A model generated the notes under the pieces. It did no database searches. It worked only from the letters and a program-made list of their open reading frames with translations, and was not told the origin of the DNA. A stretch of 64,000 nucleotides of DNA from Mycolicibacterium sp. lyk4-40-TYG-92 (GTDB lineage: Bacteria > Actinomycetota > Actinomycetes > Mycobacteriales > Mycobacteriaceae): the NCBI RefSeq assembly GCF_030209435.1, contig NZ_JARVRX010000020.1:234071-298070 (forward strand), written 5' to 3'. Positions 25,672-33,921 of this stretch are shown here, in pieces (the first letter of the stretch is position 1; every line of letters starts with the position of its first letter). The position numbers and the translations under genes are program-made.

Positions 25672-26553
25672 ATGAGCGAAGCTTCCGTCCTCTACGACGC
25701 CCCGGGTCCGCGGGCGCAGCGGCGCAATCTGTTGTTCGCCGCCGTCATCGTCGCGGTGATCATCGCGATGGCCGGCTGGGTGCTGTGGCAGTTCGAGTCC
25801 AAAGGCCAGCTGACCGAAGCGAAGTGGCACCCGTTCCTGACCGCGAACCTGTGGACGACGTACGTGCTGCCCGGTGTGGCCGGCACGTTGACGGCGGCCG
25901 CGGTGTCGATCGTGCTGGCGCTGGTGCTGGGTCTGGCGTTGGGCATGGGCCGGTTGTCCGATGCCCGTGGGGTGCGGTGGGCGTCCTCGGTGATCGTCGA
26001 GCTCTTCCGCGCCGTCCCGGTCCTGATCATGATGCTGTTCGCCTATTTCCTGTACGCGCTGTACGACGTTTTCCCGTCGCGGCAGCTGGCGCTCGCCGGC
26101 GTGATCACCGGTCTGACGCTGTACAACGGCGCGGTGATCGCGGAGATCGTGCGGGCCGGCGTGCACGCGCTGCCTCGCGGACAGCGCGAGGCCGCCGTCG
26201 CACTGGGCCTGCGGCCCGGTCAGACGTTGCGGCTGATCCTGCTCCCCCAGGCCGTGACGTCGATGCTGCCGGTGCTGGTGTCCCAGATGGTGGTGGTGCT
26301 CAAGGACACCGCGATCGGCTACCAGATCACCTTCGTCGAAATGGTGCGCCAGGGCACGAACATCGGTTCGGCGTACAGCAATTACATCCCGGCGCTACTG
26401 GTGATCGCGGCGCTGATGATCAGCCTCAACTTCGCGCTGTCGACATTGGCGACCCGGCTCGAAGCCCGGCTGCGGCAGTCGCGGCGTGCCCCCAAACCGC
26501 TGCCGGTGAACGCCGGCGTTCAGGAGGACACGCCGGGTACCCCGGCGGCGTGA
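25672..26553 (+). CDS. Glutamate-type ABC transporter permease (GluD-like)
   Basis: The 293-residue membrane protein has a cytoplasmic N-terminus, a first membrane segment at about residues 15-40 and the His/Glu/Gln permease domain (TLTAAAVSIVLALVLG onwards), with the coupling motif EAAVALGLRPGQTLRLILLPQA. It would form a heterodimer with the permease half of the upstream fusion. The start is at 25672, after GGAGGACTCCG. The last 34 bp overlap the 3' end of the convergent TetR gene. Confidence 0.9.
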   Translation: MSEASVLYDAPGPRAQRRNLLFAAVIVAVIIAMAGWVLWQFESKGQLTEAKWHPFLTANLWTTYVLPGVAGTLTAAAVSIVLALVLGLALGMGRLSDARGVRWASSVIVELFRAVPVLIMMLFAYFLYALYDVFPSRQLALAGVITGLTLYNGAVIAEIVRAGVHALPRGQREAAVALGLRPGQTLRLILLPQAVTSMLPVLVSQMVVVLKDTAIGYQITFVEMVRQGTNIGSAYSNYIPALLVIAALMISLNFALSTLATRLEARLRQSRRAPKPLPVNAGVQEDTPGTPAA

Positions 26554-27140
26554 CGGGGTTCCGGCCAGGCGCGCAGCGCCTGATCGGCGACGGCGTGCAG
26601 GTCGTCGCGGTCGGCACCGCCGTTGGCCTGGACCGCCAGACCTTGGCACACCGCCCCGATCCAGCGCGCCAGCAGCTTCGGGTCCGCCCCGGGTAGTTCC
26701 CCTACCAGCTGCGCGGCCCGGAATCGTTCGGCCAGCTCGGCGATTCCGGCCTCCCGCAGCCCTGCCAGCTCGGCATGCAGCGCTGTGGCCTCGTCGCCGG
26801 CGGCCAGTGCGCTCTGCACCAGCATGCAGCCGCGCGGTCCCGCCGTCCCGGATGACGCGTCGACAGCGCCGTGCACCGTCGCGTATGCGGTTTCCCACGC
26901 TGTCGGCCGGGCGAGTGCACGTTCCGCGTAGCCGCCGGGCCCGGCTTGGTAACGACGCACGGCAGCCCGGAAAAGCTCGGCCTTGGAACCGTATTCGGCA
27001 TACAGACTGCGGCGGTTGACGCCGGTCGCCTCGGTGAGATCGCTGATGGACACCCCGTCGTAGCCGCGTGCCCAGAACAGCCGCATCGCGGTGTCGAGAA
27101 CCCACTCCGGGTCGAATTCGCGGGGCCTGCCGATCGCCAT
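26520..27140 (-). CDS. TetR-family transcriptional regulator
   Basis: The 206-residue regulator has an N-terminal helix-turn-helix: DTAMRLFWARGYDGVSISDL, then TEATGVNRRSLYAEYGSK. A TetR_C_6-like C-terminal domain includes GCMLVQSAL. The start at 27140 (MAIGRPREFD) has GGGAGG four bases upstream. It is divergent from an SDR gene with two 12-bp palindromes in between, so it probably represses that gene and itself. Its 3' end overlaps the glutamate permease by 34 bp. Confidence 0.88.
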   Translation of the reverse strand: MAIGRPREFDPEWVLDTAMRLFWARGYDGVSISDLTEATGVNRRSLYAEYGSKAELFRAAVRRYQAGPGGYAERALARPTAWETAYATVHGAVDASSGTAGPRGCMLVQSALAAGDEATALHAELAGLREAGIAELAERFRAAQLVGELPGADPKLLARWIGAVCQGLAVQANGGADRDDLHAVADQALRAWPEPRHAAGVPGVSS

Positions 27141-27183
27141 GAAACCTCCCGATGTGATCTGGGCCATAATTCGGAATGAAGAC

Positions 27184-27228
27184 CCGCTCGAGCGGCTTGT
27201 GCTGAGCGTACTTAGTAACCGATCGGTT
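27184..27228. promoter_or_regulatory. Two candidate TetR operators between tetR and SDR
   Basis: CCGCTCGAGCGG (27184-27195) and AACCGATCGGTT (27217-27228) are perfect 12-bp palindromes in the divergent promoter region. AACCGATCGGTT lies 31 bp before the SDR start and is the better candidate operator. Confidence 0.55.
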
Positions 27229-27259
27229 CGAAAGAATCATTCCACGACTTGGAGAGCTC

Positions 27260-28015
27260 ATGAGCACCACCTCGGAAGCACCACTTGCCGGCCGCCGAGC
27301 ACTGGTCACCGGCGGTTCCCGCGGCATCGGCGCGGCGACCGTGCGCCGACTCGCCGCCGACGGCGCAGCCGTCGCATTCACCTACCAGTCATCGCCCGAT
27401 GCCGCGCAAGACCTGGTCGACGAACTCGAAGCCACCGGCGCAAAGGTGGCCGCGATCAAAGCCGACAGTGCCGACGCGCTGGCCGTCGCCGCGGCGGTGG
27501 ACGAAGCGGCCGAGCGACTCGGCGGCCTGGACATCCTGGTCAACAACGCCGGCGTCGCGCAGGGCGCACCGATCGAGTCGTTCCCGCTGGAAGATTTCGA
27601 CCGGATGCTGGCGATCAACGTGAAGGCAGTGTTCGCCGCCATTCAGCGCGCCGTGCCGCACCTGGGCGCCGGTGGCCGGATCATCACCATCGGCAGCGTC
27701 AACGCCGACCGGGCGCCGATGGCGGGGTTCTCGGTGTACTCGCTGACCAAGGCAGCCGTCGCCGGGCTGACGCGTGGTCTGGTGCGCGAGTTGGGTCCGC
27801 GCGGCATCACCATCAACACCATTCAGCCGGGCCCGGTCGCCACCGACATGAATCCCGATGACGGTGACCTCTCCAAGGTGGTCGGCCCGCTGATCGCCGT
27901 CGGCCACTACGGGCAGCCGCGCGATATCGCCAGCGCCGTCGCGTACCTCGCCCATCCTGAGTCAGGGTTCATCACAGGTGTCACCTGGAACATCGACGGC
28001 GGCTTCGTGATCTGA
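27260..28015 (+). CDS. SDR-family oxidoreductase (3-oxoacyl-reductase-like)
   Basis: The 251-residue classical short-chain dehydrogenase has the cofactor motif TGGSRGIG, NNAG, catalytic Ser in TIGSVN, and Tyr/Lys in YSLTKAA. SP..R-type residues after the first strand suggest NADPH use (inference). The C-terminus GVTWNIDGGF is typical. It is divergently paired with a TetR regulator, an arrangement often seen for detoxifying reductases. A GC-rich hairpin terminator follows. Confidence 0.88.
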   Translation: MSTTSEAPLAGRRALVTGGSRGIGAATVRRLAADGAAVAFTYQSSPDAAQDLVDELEATGAKVAAIKADSADALAVAAAVDEAAERLGGLDILVNNAGVAQGAPIESFPLEDFDRMLAINVKAVFAAIQRAVPHLGAGGRIITIGSVNADRAPMAGFSVYSLTKAAVAGLTRGLVRELGPRGITINTIQPGPVATDMNPDDGDLSKVVGPLIAVGHYGQPRDIASAVAYLAHPESGFITGVTWNIDGGFVI

Positions 28016-28035
28016 CGCCACCGCCGCAGCAGCTC

Positions 28036-28064
28036 GCGGGGTTCGCCGCCCCGGTGAACCCCGC
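28036..28064. terminator. Hairpin terminator after the SDR gene
   Basis: GCGGGGTTC pairs perfectly with GAACCCCGC (9 bp). The loop can add a 3-bp CCG/CGG helix after a single mismatch. It sits 21 bp after the SDR stop codon. Confidence 0.65.
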
Positions 28065-28116
28065 GGGCTCGCGCGTCGTGTCCCTGATGGAGGTTCACTC
28101 GATCTCGGGAGGCGTC

Positions 28117-29043
28117 ATGAGTGTCGCGGTTCGTGCGTTCACAGCAGTTCCAGCCCCAACCCAGACCGTCGCGGCACTGTGTACCGCGTGCCTGGTTCTC
28201 ACCGCGGCTCCGTCGCCAGGACGCCCCGGCGCTCATGCGATGCCCGTCCTCACCGAGCCGAGCATCTCGCTGACGGCGCAGCCGCTGCCGTTGCCACTCG
28301 ATCTGCTCAACCAGCAGGTGATGTTCAACGTCGGGCTGTTCGTCGATTGGGTCACCACCGGTGCCGCACTGTTCCAACGCCAGACGCAGATACCCGGCAA
28401 TTTCGTCGCGGCCATCGGCAGCGGAACGCCGCCACCCACCGCCGCCGCACAAGCCCTGAGCGCGTTCGCCGACATCGAGTTCGAGGCCGGACGCGATCTC
28501 GTCGGGTTCGCCCAGGACATCGCGGTGTTCCAACTCCAGTTCAGGGCCACCACCCTGTCGGCATTTCCACCGTTCAACGCGGGACCCGGTCAGCAATTCG
28601 TCGTCGACACCACCGCGTTCGGCCTCAACGTCACCCAACAGATGGCGGACTTCGCACGCGCGGTGATCACGTCCGTGGAGAAGTTCACCCACGCCATGTT
28701 GCACACCCCCGTGCCGCTCACCACCGCCGCGAAGCCGGCGGCAGCGACCGACATCCCAAAGACGCTGGTCTCACCGAAAACACCAACGATGCAACAGGAT
28801 TCAATCATCTCGACGTTCAGCCCGAAGCCGCCCAAGGTCCCGACGCCGCCGAAGAATCCTCGGCAGCCTCTCGACGCGACTGCTGGCGGCGACGATCACC
28901 CGCCGGCCGGGCAGTTCACGCCGCCCAAGTTGCCCGCACCCAAGTTCTCGGCGCCGAAGTTCTCGGTGCCCAAGTTCTCGGTGCCGAAGCTGTCTCTGCC
29001 CAAGGTTGGGCATCCGCAAGCCAAGGGCTCAGGCAAGGACTAG
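28117..29043 (+). CDS. Secreted proline-rich hypothetical protein with PKFS repeats
   Basis: The 308-residue protein starts at ATG 28117 with GGGAGG four bases upstream. A signal-like N-terminus (residues 10-40, with TVAALCTACLVLTAA) is followed by a helical region (about 60-210). A Pro/Lys/Thr-rich C-terminus ends in five PKxS units (PKFSAPKFSVPKFS and variants). I recognise no domain. A cell-wall-spanning Pro-rich tail is a reasonable guess. It converges on recX; both stops use the palindrome CTAG inside the small repeat GACTAGA. Confidence 0.7.
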   Translation: MSVAVRAFTAVPAPTQTVAALCTACLVLTAAPSPGRPGAHAMPVLTEPSISLTAQPLPLPLDLLNQQVMFNVGLFVDWVTTGAALFQRQTQIPGNFVAAIGSGTPPPTAAAQALSAFADIEFEAGRDLVGFAQDIAVFQLQFRATTLSAFPPFNAGPGQQFVVDTTAFGLNVTQQMADFARAVITSVEKFTHAMLHTPVPLTTAAKPAAATDIPKTLVSPKTPTMQQDSIISTFSPKPPKVPTPPKNPRQPLDATAGGDDHPPAGQFTPPKLPAPKFSAPKFSVPKFSVPKLSLPKVGHPQAKGSGKD

Positions 29044-29047
29044 ATGA

Positions 29048-29581
29048 CTAGACCACGCGGCGCTGACGCTCCTGCGCGAGCTGGGTGTTGACCACATCGA
29101 AGGCCATGCCCTGGCTGTAGCCGCGGCGCGCCAGCATCGCGACCAACCGCCGAGTCACCTTCATCTCGTCGTCGAGTTTTTCCCGCCGCAGCTTGGCGGC
29201 AACCAGTTCCTCGGCGCGTACCCGCCACTCTCCCGCGTCGACACTGTCGAGCGTCTCGGCGATCACGTCGGCGTCGATGCCCTTGGTCCGCAACTCAGAG
29301 GCCAAGGCCCGCTTGCCTTTTCCGGCGTTGGTGCGACGCTCCCTGACCCACTGCTCGGCGAAGGCCGCGTCATCGACGAGGCCAACCTCGGTGAGCCGGT
29401 CCAGCACCCGGGCGCTGACATCTTCGGCGAAGCCGCGCTTGGTCAGCTGAGTTTCGAGTTCAACCCGGCTGCGCGCCCGGGTGGTGAGCAGACGCAGGCA
29501 CACATCCCGCGCCTGCTCCTCACGCCGCTGCGGCTGCGCCGGCTCGGTCTCAGAAGTCGACCGGGGCGGGAAGGACGTCAT
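29048..29581 (-). CDS. recX: RecA regulatory protein RecX
   Basis: RecX binds RecA filaments and inhibits recombinase activity. The 177-residue helical protein has the three-helix repeats typical of the family (CLRLLTTRARSRVELETQL; VLDRLTEVGLVDDAAFAEQW; LVAMLARRGYS). The start at 29581 (MTSFPPRSTSE) aligns with the M. tuberculosis protein as I remember it and overlaps the recA end by 32 bp, so it is co-transcribed and probably translationally coupled. Confidence 0.95.
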   Translation of the reverse strand: MTSFPPRSTSETEPAQPQRREEQARDVCLRLLTTRARSRVELETQLTKRGFAEDVSARVLDRLTEVGLVDDAAFAEQWVRERRTNAGKGKRALASELRTKGIDADVIAETLDSVDAGEWRVRAEELVAAKLRREKLDDEMKVTRRLVAMLARRGYSQGMAFDVVNTQLAQERQRRVV

Positions 29582-30602
29582 CAGCCGCACCATCGGTCAG
29601 CACCGCACCGATGCCGAGCTTCTCCTTGATCTTCTTCTCGATCTCGTTGGCGGCATCCACGTTCTGCAGCAGGTAGTTGCGGGCGTTCTCCTTGCCCTGC
29701 CCCAGCTGCTCGCCGTCGTAGGTGAACCACGAACCCGACTTACGGATGAAGCCGTGCTCGACACCCATGTCGATGAGCGAGCCCTCACGCGAGATGCCGC
29801 GGCCGTAGAGGATGTCGAACTCGGCCTGCTTGAACGGCGGCGCCACCTTGTTCTTGACGATCTTGACGCGGGTGCGGTTACCGACCGCGTCGGTGCCGTC
29901 CTTGAGCGTCTCGATACGGCGCACGTCCATACGCACCGAGGCGTAGAACTTCAAAGCCTTACCACCCGTGGTGGTTTCAGGCGAACCGAACATGACGCCG
30001 ATCTTCTCGCGCAGCTGGTTGATGAAGATGGCGGTGGTACCGGAGTTGTTCAGCGCACCGGTCATCTTGCGCAGCGCCTGGCTCATCAGGCGGGCCTGCA
30101 GACCGACGTGGCTGTCACCCATCTCGCCCTCGATCTCGGCGCGCGGCACCAGGGCGGCGACCGAGTCGATGACCAGGATGTCGATGGCGCCGGAACGCAC
30201 CAGCATGTCGGCGATCTCCAGCGCCTGCTCACCGGTGTCGGGCTGCGAGACCAGCAGTGCGTCGGTGTCGACACCGAGCTTCTTGGCGTACTCGGGGTCC
30301 AGCGCGTGCTCGGCGTCGATGAACGCCGCGATGCCGCCGGCCGCCTGGGCGTTGGCCACGGCATGCAGGGCCACCGTGGTCTTACCCGAGGATTCCGGGC
30401 CGTAGATCTCGATGACGCGGCCGCGCGGCAGACCGCCGATACCGAGGGCGACATCCAGGGCGATGGATCCGGTCGGGATGACCGAAATCGGCTGGCGGGT
30501 CTCTTCTCCCAGCCGCATCACCGAGCCCTTGCCGAAGCTCTTGTCGATCTGTGCCAGCGCGAGCTCGAGTGCCTTCTCGCGATCCGGGGCCTGTGCTGCC
30601 AT
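29550..30602 (-). CDS. recA: Recombinase RecA, intein-free
   Basis: RecA drives homologous recombination and LexA cleavage. The 350-residue protein has Walker A GPESSGKT at about 68-75, Walker B ILVIDSVAAL, the L2 loop region GVMFGSPETTTGG and an acidic C-terminus. There is no intein, unlike M. tuberculosis. Start 30602 (MAAQAPDREK) has GGAG upstream; an ATG 12 bases earlier is also in frame. The upstream region carries a PafBC-type promoter (30659-30681) and an SOS box (30733-30748). Confidence 0.98.
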   Translation of the reverse strand: MAAQAPDREKALELALAQIDKSFGKGSVMRLGEETRQPISVIPTGSIALDVALGIGGLPRGRVIEIYGPESSGKTTVALHAVANAQAAGGIAAFIDAEHALDPEYAKKLGVDTDALLVSQPDTGEQALEIADMLVRSGAIDILVIDSVAALVPRAEIEGEMGDSHVGLQARLMSQALRKMTGALNNSGTTAIFINQLREKIGVMFGSPETTTGGKALKFYASVRMDVRRIETLKDGTDAVGNRTRVKIVKNKVAPPFKQAEFDILYGRGISREGSLIDMGVEHGFIRKSGSWFTYDGEQLGQGKENARNYLLQNVDAANEIEKKIKEKLGIGAVLTDGAADDVLPAPVDF

Positions 30603-30658
30603 GGGGGTCTCCATCCTCGTGGGTGTCCGTTGATCGGGTTTCCGATCGGTTGGCCGTG

Positions 30659-30681
30659 ACGCTAGCGGCGGGGTCCGACAA
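30659..30681 (-). promoter_or_regulatory. RecA-NDp (PafBC-dependent) type promoter of recA
   Basis: On the minus strand TTGTCGGAC is followed by eight bases and then TAGCGT, fitting the RecA-NDp pattern (TTGTCRGTG-N8-TANNNT). In mycobacteria that motif drives LexA-independent DNA-damage induction through PafBC. It lies 57 bp upstream of the recA start. Confidence 0.8.
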
Positions 30682-30732
30682 AAAAATTCGCGTCGGTCGC
30701 GTTCCAGCCGTTCGAACTGGCACCACAGTAGG

Positions 30733-30748
30733 ACGAACAGATGTTCGA
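30733..30748. promoter_or_regulatory. SOS box upstream of recA
   Basis: ACGAAC-AGAT-GTTCGA has one mismatch to TCGAAC-N4-GTTCGA. It lies in the 165-bp gap between recA and the upstream SDR gene, about 130 bp from the recA start, upstream of the RecA-NDp promoter. Confidence 0.8.
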
Positions 30749-30767
30749 CTTCAAGCAGACACGCCGA

Positions 30768-31541
30768 TCAATGACCCATGGCGCGGCGATTGACCTCCCG
30801 CATCAGCCAGGACGGTGTGAAATCCGATATCGCCATGAACGCCCTGGCCTGCAACCCGACCGCGTGGTGCGGTCCGTGCGGCAGCAGCGGCTTGCTCTCG
30901 ACGGTCTTCAGGACCGAATCGGCGACATCTTCCGCGGTCAGGGACACTCCGAGGGCTCGCGTGCTCTTGGTGTCCACCCCCGACACCATGTCGGTGGCGA
31001 CGAACAGCGGCCAGACCGCGCTGACCTTGATGTCATCGGCGGCCCACTCCAGCTCGAGCGCCTCGGTGAGGCCCCGGATCGCGAACTTCGACGCCGAGTA
31101 CGCGGCCAGTTCGGCCTGACCGTAGATGGCCGACGCGGAACAGAGGTTGACCACCTGGGCCCCACGTGTCGAGCGCAGATACGGATACGCGAGGTAGCAG
31201 CCGTTCATGGTGCCGCCGACGTTCACGTCGACGATCTTGCGCTGCTCCGCCAATGGGATATCCATGAAGTTGCCCGAGCTCAGGATGCCGGCGTTGTTGA
31301 CGAGGACGTCCAGCCGCCCGCCGGTCACTTCCGTCAGCTCCCCCAGCCTCGTGGTCCAGGCGTCGGCATCCTCGACGTTCAGCGTGTCGACGACCGCTTC
31401 CGGCCGCAACTGGGCACGGAGTTCGTCGAGCGCGGCCTGGTTGCGTCCGTAGGCGGCAACGCGATATCCCGCACGGTCGAAGCGCAGCGCCGTCGCGCGT
31501 CCGATTCCAGCTGTCGCACCTGTGATCACAACGGTTTTCAT
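30768..31541 (-). CDS. SDR-family oxidoreductase
   Basis: The 257-residue classical SDR has TGATAGIG near the N-terminus, NNAGILSSG, catalytic Ser in CSASAIYG and YSASKFA. It has a C-terminal extension of about 35 residues rich in Ser/Pro (ISDFTPSWLMREVNRR). With the next gene it forms a tandem SDR pair inserted between recA and the DUF3046 gene, which are neighbours in M. tuberculosis. The substrate is unknown. Confidence 0.88.
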   Translation of the reverse strand: MKTVVITGATAGIGRATALRFDRAGYRVAAYGRNQAALDELRAQLRPEAVVDTLNVEDADAWTTRLGELTEVTGGRLDVLVNNAGILSSGNFMDIPLAEQRKIVDVNVGGTMNGCYLAYPYLRSTRGAQVVNLCSASAIYGQAELAAYSASKFAIRGLTEALELEWAADDIKVSAVWPLFVATDMVSGVDTKSTRALGVSLTAEDVADSVLKTVESKPLLPHGPHHAVGLQARAFMAISDFTPSWLMREVNRRAMGH

Positions 31542-31558
31542 GGCTACTCCTCAGACGG

Positions 31559-32353
31559 TCACTGCGAACGCTGACGCCGCAGGCCCAGCATTCTCATCAA
31601 GGCCAGGGCCCGCAGACCGGCAGCGGGGGCCACATCGCTGCCGCGAGCGATCAGACCACGCCAGCGCGGCACCACCCGGAAGATCTGGCGGGAGTCCATC
31701 AGTTCCAGGGCGGCGCGGGCGATGTCTTCCGCAGCAAGCGGTTTCGGGCCCGAGAACAGCAGGGCCGCACCGGGATCATGGGCCCGCGAGGTGACCATCT
31801 CGGTGTTCACCACGTCAGGACACAGCGCGCGGGCGCGGATCGGCAGACCGGCGTTCTGCAGCTCGCCCTGCAGCGACGTGGTGTACGACAGCACGGCGGC
31901 CTTGCTCGCGGCGTACACCGCCAGACCCGGCACCGGCGTCAGCGCCGAGATCGAGGCGATGTTGAGGATGACGCCGCCGCGCGCACCCATGGCGTTGACG
32001 GCCGCCATGCACCCCGCCATCATGCCGCGGACGTTGACGTCGAGGGTCTGGACGACATGCTCGGCGGGCTGCTCCCAGGAGTTCCCGGCATGGAGCACCC
32101 CGGCGTTGTTGACCCACACCGCAATTCGGCCCTCCTGCGCCGCCAGCGCGGCGACGGCTTCGTGGCCCGCGACGTCACGCACATCCTGGGCGACGCCCCA
32201 CGCGCCGCGCCCGACTGTCTCGGCGGCACGTTGCGCGGCGTCTCCGTCGACGTCGGTGATGAGGACGCGGTGCCCTTGTGCGGCAAGGGCACTGGCGATG
32301 GCCAGGCCGATCCCCCGACCGGCCCCGGTGACAACAGCAACGGTGGCACTCAA
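31559..32353 (-). CDS. SDR-family oxidoreductase
   Basis: The 264-residue SDR has TGAGRGIG, NNAGVLHAG, Ser in IASISAL, and YAASKAA, with C-terminal VVPRWRGLIARG typical of SDRs that act on lipid-like substrates in mycobacteria (inference). It is 17 bp upstream of the other SDR in the same orientation, so the two are probably co-transcribed. They share family but not close sequence, so they are not a recent duplication. Confidence 0.88.
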   Translation of the reverse strand: MSATVAVVTGAGRGIGLAIASALAAQGHRVLITDVDGDAAQRAAETVGRGAWGVAQDVRDVAGHEAVAALAAQEGRIAVWVNNAGVLHAGNSWEQPAEHVVQTLDVNVRGMMAGCMAAVNAMGARGGVILNIASISALTPVPGLAVYAASKAAVLSYTTSLQGELQNAGLPIRARALCPDVVNTEMVTSRAHDPGAALLFSGPKPLAAEDIARAALELMDSRQIFRVVPRWRGLIARGSDVAPAAGLRALALMRMLGLRRQRSQ

Positions 32354-32479
32354 CGGCCATCCTCCTCGGTAGTGGAATCCCTAACCGAAGAACGCTAACG
32401 GCACCGGACAGTCCGGCACCATGTCGTCGCCCGACAAACACCGTGGGGTGACTGGTTGTCCGAGACTAAAAAGCTCTGC

Positions 32480-32674
32480 TCACCACTGATCGCGCGGGAC
32501 GTCGAAGTCCGCGCACAGGGCCCGCCAGACATCGCGGGGATCGACACCGGCTTCGATCGCTTGTGCCGGGGTACGACCGCCGAGAACGGCCAGCACGTGG
32601 TCAGACACCAAGGCAGCACCGCGCGCCGCACCGAACTGCTCTTCGACCAGCAGGGTGAATTCGGTCAGTCGCAC
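32480..32674 (-). CDS. DUF3046 protein (Rv2738c-like)
   Basis: This 64-residue actinobacterial protein is recognised by the family pattern: MRLTEFTLLVEEQFG, then a central VLGGRTPAQAIEAG, and DPRDVWRALCADFDVP at the C-terminus. It lies immediately upstream of recA in M. tuberculosis; here the two SDR genes separate them. It follows the glycosyltransferase gene by nine bases. The function is unknown. Confidence 0.9.
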   Translation of the reverse strand: MRLTEFTLLVEEQFGAARGAALVSDHVLAVLGGRTPAQAIEAGVDPRDVWRALCADFDVPRDQW

Positions 32675-32683
32675 CGCACCAAC

Positions 32684-33859
32684 CTACTCAGCACCGCCGC
32701 CCAGCGCCGCGCGGCACACGGCCACCGGGTCGGCGACGTCGCCTCCGGTCCGGCCCACGCGGCGGGCCGCCTCCCGGTACGACGGTGTCGCCAGCACGCG
32801 GCCGACGGTCGCCGTCAGCGCTTCCGGGGTCAACGGCCGGATCAGCTCACCACTGCCCTGCCGCACAACCCGATTGGCGATCTCCCACTGGTCGCCGCCA
32901 CCGGGCACCACCACCAGCGGCACCCCGGCCAGCAGCGTCTTGGACACGATCCCGTGGCCGCTGCCGCAGATCATGACGTCGGCCTGCTTGAGCAGTTCAT
33001 CCTGCCGCCCGAGCCCGACCGCGGCCCACGGCGGCACCGGCGCATCGGCGCCGCGCAGCCGCGAGACGACGACGCGGGCGCCGTCGGGCAGCGTCTGTCC
33101 CGGGATCAGCGTCTCCAGCGCCAGGTCGTCCAGGCCCTGCATCCCCGTCATCGCGGTCGACGGCGCCACCACCACGACCGGTCCCGAACCGGGCGGGACA
33201 TCCAGCACTGCCATCGTCGGCTCGAAGTGCAATGGCCCCACGACGACGGCCTCGGCCGGCCAATCCGGGCGCGGCACCTCCAGCCCCGGCAGCGTCGCGA
33301 TCAGCCGCCGCGCCGGCCCGGGATCGGTGGCGGGCAAGCCGATTCCGACGCGCGCCGCGGACCGCTGCCGGTTCCCCTGACGCACCGAACGAGCCGTGAG
33401 GAACCGCAGCACCGAGTCCCGCAAGCGGCCGCGCACGCCGGCGCCGGGCGCCAGCCCACTGCCCAGCGGCGGCAGTCCCTTCGACGGCAGGTACAGCGGG
33501 TGCGGCGTCAGCTCGACCCATGGCAGGCCCATCAATTCGGCGGCCATCCCGCCGCACACCGTGATGACATCGGACACGATCAGGTCGGGCGCGAGGTCCC
33601 GCAACGCCGGCTCATTGAGGACCGCCATCCGCGCGGCGCGCTGATGGATCTTGGCGCCCGAGTCGAGGTCGTCGTCGCCGTCCTCGGGGTCCAGGCCGAG
33701 CAGTTCCCGCGCGTCGACGCCCGCCTCCCGGGCGGTGTCGAGCCATTGCCGGCCGGTGAACAGCACCGGGTGGTCACCGGCCGCCCGGAACCGAAGGCAC
33801 AGCGCGATGGCCGGAAAGGCATGGCCGGGGTCCGGCCCGGCAACCACGGCGACGCGCAT
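32684..33859 (-). CDS. UGT-like glycosyltransferase (Rv2739c-like)
   Basis: The 391-residue protein resembles GT1 macrolide/sterol glycosyltransferases. It has an N-terminal Rossmann half (RVAVVAGPDPGHAFP) and a C-terminal nucleotide-sugar half containing a PSPG-like stretch (MICGSGHGIVSKTLLAGVPL, then VVPGGGDQWEIANRVV). The acceptor and sugar are unknown. It is divergent from the epoxide hydrolase gene and upstream of DUF3046, as in M. tuberculosis. Confidence 0.85.
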   Translation of the reverse strand: MRVAVVAGPDPGHAFPAIALCLRFRAAGDHPVLFTGRQWLDTAREAGVDARELLGLDPEDGDDDLDSGAKIHQRAARMAVLNEPALRDLAPDLIVSDVITVCGGMAAELMGLPWVELTPHPLYLPSKGLPPLGSGLAPGAGVRGRLRDSVLRFLTARSVRQGNRQRSAARVGIGLPATDPGPARRLIATLPGLEVPRPDWPAEAVVVGPLHFEPTMAVLDVPPGSGPVVVVAPSTAMTGMQGLDDLALETLIPGQTLPDGARVVVSRLRGADAPVPPWAAVGLGRQDELLKQADVMICGSGHGIVSKTLLAGVPLVVVPGGGDQWEIANRVVRQGSGELIRPLTPEALTATVGRVLATPSYREAARRVGRTGGDVADPVAVCRAALGGGAE

Positions 33860-33907
33860 CGGGTCACCTTGTCACACCGGCCCCTGTGCACCGGCGGGCA
33901 GGCGCAT

Positions 33908-33921
33908 TACCGTGGGCCCTA
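33908..33921 (+). promoter_or_regulatory. Leaderless promoter -10 of the epoxide hydrolase gene
   Basis: TACCGT (33908-33913) ends seven bases before the ATG and no ribosome site is present, indicating a leaderless mRNA. Confidence 0.55.

Noticed and set aside
29550..30602. Possible RecA intein as in M. tuberculosis
   Set aside because: The reading frame is continuous at 350 residues with no insertion.
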